From: Enterobacter pseudoroggenkampii
GTDB lineage: Bacteria; Pseudomonadota; Gammaproteobacteria; Enterobacterales; Enterobacteriaceae
Length of the DNA: 64,000 nt
Direction of reading: 5' to 3'
Assembly (NCBI RefSeq): GCF_026420145.1
Contig: NZ_JAPMLV010000001.1
Location: 1,736,001 to 1,800,000, forward strand
In this document: positions 56,750 to 64,000 of the stretch, in pieces
How the letters are laid out: every line of letters begins with the position of its first letter
Position numbering within the stretch: position 1 is the first letter of the stretch
The notes under the pieces: model-generated
The model's database searches: none
What the model saw: only the letters and a program-made list of their open reading frames with translations
What the model was told of the DNA's origin: nothing
Made by a program: the position numbers and the translations under genes

Positions 56750-57486
56750 TACGCCCCCTTTTTCAGCGATGCGTTGATAGCCTTAAGCGTCTCAGCAGGG
56801 TTTGGAGACTGCGTCACCGGACGACCGATGACCATGTAGTCAACGCCTGCAGCCAGCGCCTGCTCAGGCGTCATAATGCGGCGCTGATCGCCCACGTCGC
56901 TGCCTGCAGGGCGGATCCCCGGCGTGACCAGTTTAAAATCCCGGCCCAGCGCTGATTTGAAACGAACCGCTTCCTGCGCGGAGCAGACGACGCCATCCAG
57001 GCCACACTGCTGCGTCAGACGCGCGAGACGTTCGGCATGCTCCGCAGGTGACAACGTCATGCCAAGGTCGCGTAAATCACTTTCGTCCATACTGGTCAGC
57101 ACGGTGACTGCGATCAACAGCGGCGCATCTTTACCGAACGGCAGGAGCGCCTCACGGGCGGCGGTCATCATTCTTGCCCCGCCCGACGCATGGACGTTGA
57201 CCATCCATACGCCCAGCTCTGCGGCTGCGGCAACGGCGTGGGCCGTAGTATTCGGGATATCATGGAATTTGAGGTCGAGGAAAACGTCAAAGCCGCGCTG
57301 TTGCAGATCGCGAACGATTTGCGGTCCAAACAGCGTGAACATCTCTTTGCCAACTTTCAAACGGCAGTCGCGAGGGTCGATACCGTCGACAAACGCCAGT
57401 GCAGCGTCACGCTTATTGTAATCAAGCGCAACAACAACAGGAGAATCCGTAATTACGCGGGAAGTGGAGGATGTAACAGACGTCAT
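56749..57486 (-). CDS. pyrF: Orotidine 5'-phosphate decarboxylase
   Basis: A 245-residue TIM-barrel enzyme making UMP from OMP. The catalytic DxKxxD motif is [29 protein letters not shown] and LVTPGIRP are also diagnostic. ATG 57486 corresponds to the E. coli start; the frame runs on upstream into the promoter. It heads the pyrF-yciH unit. Confidence 0.96.
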   Translation of the reverse strand: MTSVTSSTSRVITDSPVVVALDYNKRDAALAFVDGIDPRDCRLKVGKEMFTLFGPQIVRDLQQRGFDVFLDLKFHDIPNTTAHAVAAAAELGVWMVNVHASGGARMMTAAREALLPFGKDAPLLIAVTVLTSMDESDLRDLGMTLSPAEHAERLARLTQQCGLDGVVCSAQEAVRFKSALGRDFKLVTPGIRPAGSDVGDQRRIMTPEQALAAGVDYMVIGRPVTQSPNPAETLKAINASLKKGA

Positions 57487-57542
57487 GACCAGCCCTTTTC
57501 GTCTATGGGCGCGCAGCGGCGCGGAACAGATAAACGGCCAGC

Positions 57543-57572
57543 ATTCTACCTGCCGACGCCGCAAATTGACAG
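57543..57572 (-). promoter_or_regulatory. Predicted pyrF promoter
   Basis: Minus strand: -35 CTGTCA, 18-nt spacer, -10 TAGAAT (57548-57543). The position, ~57 nt before the start codon, is suitable. Confidence 0.5.
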
Positions 57573-57671
57573 GATCCTTTTACGCGCCTGCTAGGCTGGC
57601 AAACCGCACGGAGTAAAGGATACGGTAAAAACCATCAGTATGTTGTAACTAAAATGGGGCGTTTTAAAAAA

Positions 57672-58841
57672 TCACTGCCCGTCCAGGCCACGAATGGGCT
57701 TGATGGTGGACCAGGCACGGCAGGAAGGACAGTGCCAGTAGAGCGTATACGCGGTAAAACCACACTTCTGGCAACGATAGCGCGGCTTGCTGCGCACCTG
57801 CTCGCCAACCATGTCGCGCAGGACCATCAGGCTCTCTTTGGCGCGCCCTTCTTCAGCATCGTTCAGGTGGTAATCCATCAGCTTATGGAACACCCGCATG
57901 GTCGGATGACGCTGCAGCTGGCGCGTAATATACACCTGCGCGGTGTCGCTTCCCTCATACTGCTCAACAACGTCTGAGAGCATCAGTTCAGCGGTGGCAC
58001 CGGTATTTTCTTCCACGCAGCGACGCAGGAATGCCACCCACTCTTCCTGCTTGTCCAGCTGTTGATAGCAGGTTTGCAGCATTTCCAGCGTTTCACTGAC
58101 CAGCTCTTTATCCTGGTCGATAACCCGCAGCAGGCTTTCAACGGCTTTGGCATAGTCGCCATTCGCCATAAAGACGCGTCCCATCATGATGGAGATTCGC
58201 GCGCTGTTGCGGTCCGCGGCGGCGCCTTTCTTCAGCAGCGCCATGGCTTTATCCATGTCGTCGTTACCCATCTGCTGAAGCGCAAGCTCACAGTAGAAAT
58301 GGGCTATCTCAACGCGCTGCTTATCTTTACCCAGCTTCACCAGGCGTTCAGCCGTATCAATGGCTTTTTGCCAGTCGCTGGTGGCCTGATAAATCTGCAG
58401 GAGCTGCTGCAGCGCGCCGATGCGGAAATCTGTTTCATCCACCAGCTGCGCGAACATATCTTCGGCGCGATCGTACAACCCCGCGGCCATGTAATCACGC
58501 CCCAGCTGTTGCACCGCAAGGAGACGTTGATCGTAGGTCAGCGAGGCGCTTTCCATCAGGGTCTGGTGAATACGAATGGCGCGATCGACCTCGCCGCGCG
58601 AGCGGAACAGGTTACCCAGGGTGAGATGCGCTTCAACCGTCCCTGTATCCTCTTTCAGCATATCGAGGAACAGGTCTACCGCTTTGTCCTGCTGATTGCT
58701 CAGGAGGAAGTTCACCCCCGCAACGTAGTCGCGGGAGAGCCGGTTGGCCTCATCCTGTTTTGTTTGTTGCGCACTTCTGCGGCCCATATACCAGCCATAG
58801 GCTGCGGCTACAGGCAAAAGCAGAAACAACAACTCCAGCAT
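57672..58841 (-). CDS. lapB: LPS assembly regulator LapB (YciM)
   Basis: A 389-residue protein with an N-terminal membrane anchor (LLFLLLPVAAAYGWYMG), about nine TPR repeats (~35-350) and a C-terminal rubredoxin-like knuckle with two CxxC pairs (CQKCGFTAY...CPSC). LapB brings LpxC to the FtsH protease and so limits lipid A synthesis. It starts 6 nt after lapA; AAGGAATAAT precedes it. Confidence 0.96.
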   Translation of the reverse strand: MLELLFLLLPVAAAYGWYMGRRSAQQTKQDEANRLSRDYVAGVNFLLSNQQDKAVDLFLDMLKEDTGTVEAHLTLGNLFRSRGEVDRAIRIHQTLMESASLTYDQRLLAVQQLGRDYMAAGLYDRAEDMFAQLVDETDFRIGALQQLLQIYQATSDWQKAIDTAERLVKLGKDKQRVEIAHFYCELALQQMGNDDMDKAMALLKKGAAADRNSARISIMMGRVFMANGDYAKAVESLLRVIDQDKELVSETLEMLQTCYQQLDKQEEWVAFLRRCVEENTGATAELMLSDVVEQYEGSDTAQVYITRQLQRHPTMRVFHKLMDYHLNDAEEGRAKESLMVLRDMVGEQVRSKPRYRCQKCGFTAYTLYWHCPSCRAWSTIKPIRGLDGQ

Positions 58842-58847
58842 AGTCGA

Positions 58848-59156
58848 TTATTCCTTCACGACCGGCACACCAGAGCTTTCCGGGATGTCAGACGCAGGGG
58901 CAATGTTATTTTCGAGTCGCTTAATTTTACGTTCAGCGCGCGCAAGAGAAACACGGACTTTCAACCAGAACAGACCGCAAACCAGCCAGCCAATGGCAAA
59001 ACCAGCAGCAAATAAGACCGCCAGCAGGCTCGAGACGCGATACTCACCCTGAGCCAGCAGATAGTTAAACGTCACCTGCTGATCGTTTTGTGCACCCAAC
59101 GTGACTGAAATGACAAAAATCGCCAATACCAGTAAGAAAATGAGTAAATATTTCAC
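58848..59156 (-). CDS. lapA: LPS assembly protein LapA (YciS)
   Basis: A 102-residue inner-membrane protein with two helices (YLLIFLLVLAIFVISVTLGA and LLAVLFAAGFAIGWLVCGLF) and a C-terminal coiled coil. It acts with LapB. The start appears to be GTG 59156, preceded by GGGAAG and matching the E. coli N-terminus KYLLIFLLVLA; the ATG one base out of frame cannot serve. Confidence 0.92.
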   Translation of the reverse strand: MKYLLIFLLVLAIFVISVTLGAQNDQQVTFNYLLAQGEYRVSSLLAVLFAAGFAIGWLVCGLFWLKVRVSLARAERKIKRLENNIAPASDIPESSGVPVVKE

Positions 59157-59304
59157 ATTACTTCCCGTTATGTGGTTCAAGCGAATAAAGTGTGTTCAAC
59201 TCACCGCAATCAGCCTTATAAACTACCATTTTAGCGACGGGCGCGAAACGGAAAAAGTGACGCGCCAGTCATGTATCTATGGGCATAATACGGTTTATCA
59301 ACCG

Positions 59305-60072
59305 TCAGGCGTCCGTTTGGTCCCTTTCGGCTATTTCTTCTTTCTCTTCTGGCGGTGGTGTAAGCGGGCCGCAGAATCGTTCAGCGAGCCAGGTCGCCAG
59401 CGTCACCAGCAGCCATGAGATAAGCGTGGCAACGACCAGGTCCCGCGGCCAGTGCATCCCCAGCAGTAAGCGGCTGCCCATAACCCCTGTCGCCCAGACA
59501 AGTAAAATCACGAGCGTGACCGTTCGACGCCTTGGCCACAGCAGCCCCACCCCCAGTAACGCCCAGCTGGCCGCAAACATGGTGTGACCGGAAGGAAACG
59601 CGAATCCCGTCTCTTTCTGCCAGTGTTTACGCAAGAATTTCGGGATATCCTGCTGTTCCGCAAGCTGTTCTTTCACCAGGGTTCCGCGATCTTTACGCTT
59701 TAAATTGTAGAACTCATCCACCGGAACATGATGCGTTTTTTCCAGCCAGACGACAAAAGGACGCGGTTCCTGAACGCGATCTTTTACCCAGGACTTCACG
59801 CCCTGACCAACAAGGATAGCGCCTCCGAGGATCGCAAAAAGCATCAGCGCCGCACGCAAACGAAAGCGCAGGCACCACAGAAACCAGGCGCAGAGGAGGA
59901 CATGGGTAATAATTCCCCACGGCTGGGTGACCGTTTCCGTTATCCAGTATAACGTTTTCAGCCACGTGGCATTCTGCCCCGGCTGCCACATCCAGCCTGA
60001 GAGCCATACGGCCAGGGGCATAATCAGTAAAATGGCCGCGCCTGCTGCCGTACGTCTGGCGATTGAAAGCAT
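59305..60072 (-). CDS. pgpB: Phosphatidylglycerophosphatase B / undecaprenyl-PP phosphatase
   Basis: A 255-residue PAP2-family membrane phosphatase with six helices. The three PAP2 motifs are seen: KSWVKDRVQEPRP, PSGHTMFAASW and SRLLLGMHWPRDL. It hydrolyses PGP, undecaprenyl pyrophosphate and related lipids at the periplasmic face. AAGGAGAAG precedes ATG 60072, which matches the E. coli start (RSIARRT-like). Confidence 0.95.
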   Translation of the reverse strand: MLSIARRTAAGAAILLIMPLAVWLSGWMWQPGQNATWLKTLYWITETVTQPWGIITHVLLCAWFLWCLRFRLRAALMLFAILGGAILVGQGVKSWVKDRVQEPRPFVVWLEKTHHVPVDEFYNLKRKDRGTLVKEQLAEQQDIPKFLRKHWQKETGFAFPSGHTMFAASWALLGVGLLWPRRRTVTLVILLVWATGVMGSRLLLGMHWPRDLVVATLISWLLVTLATWLAERFCGPLTPPPEEKEEIAERDQTDA

Positions 60073-60269
60073 GTCTTCTCCTTTTTCGCTAAGCCTCACA
60101 ATCATAACTGAAATTCATTCGATGGGTGGATATGTCGGATCGTGCGTTTAACGTTCATATAGCATGGTGCCTATTAGGCGAACCTGCTGAGCTTGTGGCA
60201 AAATGAACTGATACAGAAAGCAAAACAGGGCAAAGGCACGAAACGTGTCAGCCTACTCTGGAGAATCAC

Positions 60270-60860
60270 ATGCAGCTTAAACGTGTGGCAGAAGCCAAAC
60301 TGCCAACCCCATGGGGCGATTTCCTGATGGTGGGTTTTGAAGAACTGGCAACCGGACAGGATCATGTCGCGCTGGTGTATGGCGACATTTCAGGGCAGAC
60401 GCCGGTGCTGTCCCGCGTCCATTCAGAGTGTCTTACCGGCGACGCGCTGTTCAGCCTGCGCTGTGATTGTGGTTTCCAGCTGGAAGCCGCCCTGTCTCAT
60501 ATTGCAGAAGAAGGCCGCGGCGTGCTGCTTTATCACCGTCAGGAAGGTCGTAATATTGGTCTGCTGAATAAAATCCGCGCTTACGCGCTTCAGGACCAGG
60601 GCTACGATACGGTGGAAGCAAACCATCAGCTCGGCTTCGCCGCTGACGAACGCGACTTCACCTTGTGCGCCGATATGTTCAAGCTGCTGGGCGTGGACGA
60701 AGTTCGTCTGCTGACCAATAACCCGAAAAAAGTGGAGATTCTGACCGAAGCGGGGATCAACATCGTTGAGCGTGTACCGCTGATTGTCGGCCGTAACCCG
60801 AAAAACGCCCACTACCTGGATACTAAAGCTGCCAAAATGGGCCATCTGCTGAAAGAGTGA
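60270..60860 (+). CDS. ribA: GTP cyclohydrolase II
   Basis: A 196-residue enzyme for the first step of riboflavin synthesis. Zinc-binding Cys residues are in [35 protein letters not shown] and the Tyr/Arg region are also conserved. The length equals that of E. coli RibA. The ATG is preceded by TGGAGAATC. It is divergent from pgpB and convergent with acnA. Confidence 0.97.
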   Translation: MQLKRVAEAKLPTPWGDFLMVGFEELATGQDHVALVYGDISGQTPVLSRVHSECLTGDALFSLRCDCGFQLEAALSHIAEEGRGVLLYHRQEGRNIGLLNKIRAYALQDQGYDTVEANHQLGFAADERDFTLCADMFKLLGVDEVRLLTNNPKKVEILTEAGINIVERVPLIVGRNPKNAHYLDTKAAKMGHLLKE

Positions 60861-60863
60861 TAT

Positions 60864-60889
60864 AAAAAGCCCGGCACGCGTGCCGGGCT
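60864..60889 (-). terminator. acnA terminator (shared hairpin with ribA)
   Basis: A perfect 22-bp palindrome (60868-60889, AGCCCGGCACG and its complement). On the minus strand it runs into TTTTTATA, so it mainly serves acnA. Confidence 0.8.
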
Positions 60890-60895
60890 CGTTCA

Positions 60896-63571
60896 TCAAT
60901 CCAGCATCTTACGAATCACGTAATGTAAAATGCCGTCGTTCTGGTAGTAGGTCAGCTCGGTTGCCGTATCAATACGGCATCGGCACTCCAGCACCTCGGT
61001 TTTGCCGTCTGCCCGCGTTAACGTTACCGGCACCGTTTTACCCGGCTGCAGGTTTTGCAGGCCGCTAATGTCAATCTGCTCTTCCCCGGTCAGGCCCAGC
61101 GTTTTACGCGTCACGCCCTGCGGGAACTCAAGCGGCAGGATCCCCATACCAATCAGATTCGAGCGGTGAATACGTTCGAACGATTCGGCGATGACCACGC
61201 GAACGCCAAGCAGACGCGGACCTTTCGCCGCCCAGTCACGGCTGGAGCCGGAACCGTACTCTTTCCCGGCAATCACCGCCAGCGGCGTACCTGCCTGTTG
61301 ATATTTGACCGCCGCATCATAAATCGACACCACTTCCGTCCCCGGCAGATAGCGCGTCATGCCCCCTTCCACGCCCGGCACCATTTCGTTACGAATGCGG
61401 ATGTTGGCAAAGGTCCCGCGCATCATGACTTCATGGTTACCGCGGCGCGATCCGTAGGAGTTAAAATCACGGCGTTCGACGCCCCGGCTTTGCAGATAAC
61501 GACCCGCCGGGCTATCGGCTTTGATACTCCCCGCCGGTGAGATGTGGTCCGTCGTGACAGAATCCCCCAGCATCGCCAGAATGCGCGCGCCGTGGATATC
61601 CTTAAGCGGCGCCGGCTCGGCCTGCATCTCATCAAAGAACGGCGACAGACGAATATAGGTCGAGTCATCCTGCCAGTCATAGGTATCAGAGCCAATGACG
61701 TTGATGGCTTTCCATTCCGGCGTGCCTTCAAAGACCTCCGCATACTCTTTGCGGAACATCTCGGTTGAGACTTTTTCAACGGCCAGCGCGATTTCCCGCG
61801 AGGATGGCCAGATATCTTTCAGGTAGACAGGATCATTCTTGCGATCGTGGCCAATCGGATCGGTCACCAGGTTGATATTCATGTTCCCTGCCAGGGCATA
61901 AGCGACCACCAGCGGCGGCGAGGCGAGCCAGTTGGTTTTCACCAGCGGGTGAATACGCCCTTCAAAGTTTCGGTTGCCGGACAGGACCGCGCCTACCGTC
62001 AGGTCACCCTGCTTAATCGCCGTTTCAATGGGTTCAGGCAGTGGACCAGAGTTACCAATACAGGTCGTACAGCCGTAGCCCACGAGGTTAAAGCCCAGTT
62101 CGTCAAGGTACGGCGTCAGTTTGGCCTGAGCCAGGTAATCCGAAACCACTTTGGAACCTGGTGCCAGCGAGGCCTTGACCCATGGCTGAGGTTTTAGCCC
62201 AAGCTCTACCGCCTTTTTAGCCAGCAGACCGGCTGCCATCAATACGCTGGGGTTGGACGTGTTGGTGCACGAGGTAATGGCGGCAATCACCACCGCACCA
62301 TCCGGAAGCTGATACTGATGTCCGTTCAGAACATAGTCGACGGGACGATGGTCCTTCTGCGCCACGTTTACTTCCAGCGCATTGCTGGCGGCAAAGGCTT
62401 TTGGCACGTCACTCAGCGCAACCCTGTCCTGCGGGCGTTTCGGCCCTGCGAGGCTCGCTTCGACGCTTCCCATATCGAGTTCAAGCGTGCTGGTGAAAAC
62501 AGGCTCATCGCCCGGATTGCGCCACATGCCCTGCGCTTTGGTGTACGCTTCCACCAGCGCGACCTGCTCTTCGCTACGTCCGCTAAGACGCATGTATTCC
62601 AGCGTCACATCATCAATAGGGAAAAAGCCGCAGGTTGCACCGTATTCCGGCGCCATATTGGCAATGGTGGCGCGGTCGGCCAGCGGCAGTGAATCCAGTC
62701 CGTCCCCGTAGAATTCGACAAACTTGCCTACCACACCATGCTTACGCAGCATCTGGGTGACGGTAAGCACCAGATCGGTGGCGGTAATGCCTTCAGACAG
62801 CCTGCCGGTGAGCTTGAAGCCCACCACATCCGGGATAAGCATGGACACCGGCTGGCCGAGCATGGCCGCTTCCGCTTCGATACCCCCGACGCCCCAGCCC
62901 AGCACGCCCAGACCGTTGATCATGGTGGTATGGGAGTCCGTGCCCACCAGCGTGTCCGGATAGGCGACCCATTCTTTATCCTGCAATTCGCTCCAGACGG
63001 CTTTACCCAGATATTCAAGGTTAACCTGGTGACAAATACCGGTACCTGGCGGGACCACGCTAAACCGGCTGAACGCCTGCTGCCCCCATTTCAGGAACAC
63101 GTAGCGCTCGTGGTTACGCTCCATCTCCAGACGCACGTTCTCGCCAAAGGCGTCATCATCACCAAAGCGATCGACGGTTACGGAGTGGTCAATAACGAGG
63201 TCAACGGGGGAGAGCGGATTCACTTTTGCCGTATCTCCGCCGAGACGCTTAACGGCCTCGCGCATCGCGGCCAAATCAACGACGGCAGGGACGCCGGTAA
63301 AGTCCTGCATCAGCACCCTTGCCGGGCGGTAGGCGATTTCTCTGTCGGCATGGGCTTTTTCAAGCCACCCTGCCAGCGCCTGGATATCATCGAGGGTGAC
63401 AGAGTCACCGTCCTGCCAGCGCAATAGATTTTCCAGTAAAACTTTCAATGACTTGGGTAAACGCGAAATGTCCCCAAGCGTTCTGGCAGCCAGCGGCAGG
63501 CTGTAGTAATGCCAGGTTTTATTTTCTGCCTGTAATGTGTCCTTACTGGCTTCGCGTAGGGTTAACGACAT
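60896..63571 (-). CDS. acnA: Aconitate hydratase A
   Basis: An 891-residue stress-type aconitase of the TCA cycle and, as apo-protein, an RNA-binding regulator. The three [4Fe-4S] Cys ligands are in ITSCTNTSN and [10 protein letters not shown]. Domain 4 begins near residue 690 ([13 protein letters not shown]). ATG 63571 has GGAGGAG upstream and fits the E. coli N-terminus ([13 protein letters not shown]); the frame stays open further upstream without conservation. Confidence 0.97.
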   Translation of the reverse strand: MSLTLREASKDTLQAENKTWHYYSLPLAARTLGDISRLPKSLKVLLENLLRWQDGDSVTLDDIQALAGWLEKAHADREIAYRPARVLMQDFTGVPAVVDLAAMREAVKRLGGDTAKVNPLSPVDLVIDHSVTVDRFGDDDAFGENVRLEMERNHERYVFLKWGQQAFSRFSVVPPGTGICHQVNLEYLGKAVWSELQDKEWVAYPDTLVGTDSHTTMINGLGVLGWGVGGIEAEAAMLGQPVSMLIPDVVGFKLTGRLSEGITATDLVLTVTQMLRKHGVVGKFVEFYGDGLDSLPLADRATIANMAPEYGATCGFFPIDDVTLEYMRLSGRSEEQVALVEAYTKAQGMWRNPGDEPVFTSTLELDMGSVEASLAGPKRPQDRVALSDVPKAFAASNALEVNVAQKDHRPVDYVLNGHQYQLPDGAVVIAAITSCTNTSNPSVLMAAGLLAKKAVELGLKPQPWVKASLAPGSKVVSDYLAQAKLTPYLDELGFNLVGYGCTTCIGNSGPLPEPIETAIKQGDLTVGAVLSGNRNFEGRIHPLVKTNWLASPPLVVAYALAGNMNINLVTDPIGHDRKNDPVYLKDIWPSSREIALAVEKVSTEMFRKEYAEVFEGTPEWKAINVIGSDTYDWQDDSTYIRLSPFFDEMQAEPAPLKDIHGARILAMLGDSVTTDHISPAGSIKADSPAGRYLQSRGVERRDFNSYGSRRGNHEVMMRGTFANIRIRNEMVPGVEGGMTRYLPGTEVVSIYDAAVKYQQAGTPLAVIAGKEYGSGSSRDWAAKGPRLLGVRVVIAESFERIHRSNLIGMGILPLEFPQGVTRKTLGLTGEEQIDISGLQNLQPGKTVPVTLTRADGKTEVLECRCRIDTATELTYYQNDGILHYVIRKMLD

Positions 63572-63700
63572 AAGCTCCTCCTTAATCACAGAGATGCCCC
63601 GACAATCATCAGGGCCGTAATTAAAGATAACACAAAGATGTCGTAACGTTTTGATAACAACCCAAATTGATAAATTTAGGATTGGTCCAGAACAGGAAAA

Positions 63701-63726
63701 CAAAAAACCCCGCCTTAGCGAGGTTT
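63701..63726 (-). terminator. Terminator after ymiC
   Basis: Minus strand ACCTCGC/GCGGGGT, 7-bp stem, loop TAAG, followed by six T residues. It separates ymiC from acnA. Confidence 0.75.
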
Positions 63727-63732
63727 TACAAT

Positions 63733-63834
63733 TTAGTGGAGGGCCAACCAGATGAGCTGGCTCCAGAACAGAATCGACACGGTAAAAACGCCGATCCATG
63801 ACCAGTATTTGTGAGACGTCATGTTATTCATCAT
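63733..63834 (-). CDS. ymiC: Small membrane protein YmiC
   Basis: A 33-residue [22 protein letters not shown] followed by a hydrophobic stretch to a C-terminal WLALH. It resembles E. coli YmiC (about 31 residues, KYWSW core, one helix), which also lies upstream of acnA. AGGTG sits 5 nt before ATG 63834. One predicted transmembrane helix; function unknown. A terminator follows. Confidence 0.7.
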   Translation of the reverse strand: MMNNMTSHKYWSWIGVFTVSILFWSQLIWLALH

Positions 63835-64000
63835 AGGGACACCAGGCATTATTTATAAAACGTTCCGAGGTTTGACCTCAGTGCTATATTGCTGATGTGT
63901 ATTTATTAAAGAGTACAAAAGTGCAGAGTCGATATTCAGACTATTTGCATCATTACGCAATTAACTAAATTATTGTTTTTTGGGTTCGTCTTCTGCGAAC
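63835..64000. other. Window end: no clear gene
   Basis: The last 166 bp are AT-rich. In E. coli ymiA and cysB would lie ahead. A minus-strand frame with stop at 63970-63972 could be the tail of an upstream gene entering from outside, but only nine codons are visible and I cannot identify it. Confidence 0.4.

Noticed and set aside
58062..59015. Plus-strand frame of 317 codons opposite lapB/lapA
   Set aside because: It spans two conserved genes on the other strand and has no recognisable protein features.
61055..63427. Several plus-strand frames opposite acnA
   Set aside because: acnA is conserved along its whole length; these are reading-frame shadows.

Overview
The window is chromosomal DNA of an enteric bacterium, most likely Enterobacter or a close relative (Lelliottia, Leclercia, Kosakonia, Cronobacter). 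Most predicted proteins closely resemble E. coli K-12 proteins, and the backbone follows the E. coli order (reversed in parts): mppA, mpaA, ycjG, tpx, tyrR, ycjFX, ycjW, ompG, ycjVUTSRQPONM, psp, sap, fabI, yciW, rnb, pdeR, yciZ, yciT, osmB, yciH, pyrF, lapBA, pgpB, ribA, acnA. I see no tRNA, rRNA, CRISPR array or complete insertion sequence. Comparisons with E. coli are from memory.

Region by region. Positions 1-3060: two cyclic-di-GMP genes, a 5'-cut GGDEF-EAL protein with a degenerate GGDAF motif and a PAS-GGDEF cyclase with intact GGEEF, then a small membrane ORF. Positions 3278-6823: a DJ-1/PfpI protein, a lone STAS-domain protein and a second-type glycogen phosphorylase behind a sigma-S-like -10 element. 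Positions 7084-16791: murein-peptide recycling (mppA, mpaA, ycjG), tpx, a secreted aldose-epimerase-like protein with a CRP-type promoter, tyrR with a TyrR box, and ycjXF with a sigma-32 promoter. Positions 16947-30742: the complete ycj glucoside/kojibiose/glucosylglycerate operon with its LacI regulator, an intact ABC ATPase gene, the porin gene ompG and a repeated 14-bp operator candidate.

Positions 30889-33571: pspABCD and divergent pspF behind a sigma-54 promoter; pspE is absent. Positions 33648-35229: a small accessory patch with two orphan genes and an integrase remnant, where E. coli carries the puu genes. Positions 35296-40575: sapABCDF. Positions 40724-47260: an accessory block between sapF and fabI holding a TupA-like ATP-grasp gene, an AdeRS-like two-component system, a small membrane protein and an AdeB/AcrB-type RND pump gene with no periplasmic adaptor gene beside it.

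Positions 47531-63834: fabI, yciW, rnb, then rpfR (pdeR) and rpfF meeting tail to tail, which is a diffusible-signal-factor (cis-2-unsaturated fatty acid) synthase and its cyclic-di-GMP receptor; then yciZ, yciT, osmB, yciH-pyrF, lapBA, pgpB, ribA, acnA and the tiny ymiC.

The most interesting parts are the adaptor-less AdeRS/AdeB-like block, the rpfR/rpfF pair, the sigma-S-like phosphorylase/STAS pair, and the operator and terminator layout of the ycj-ompG operon.
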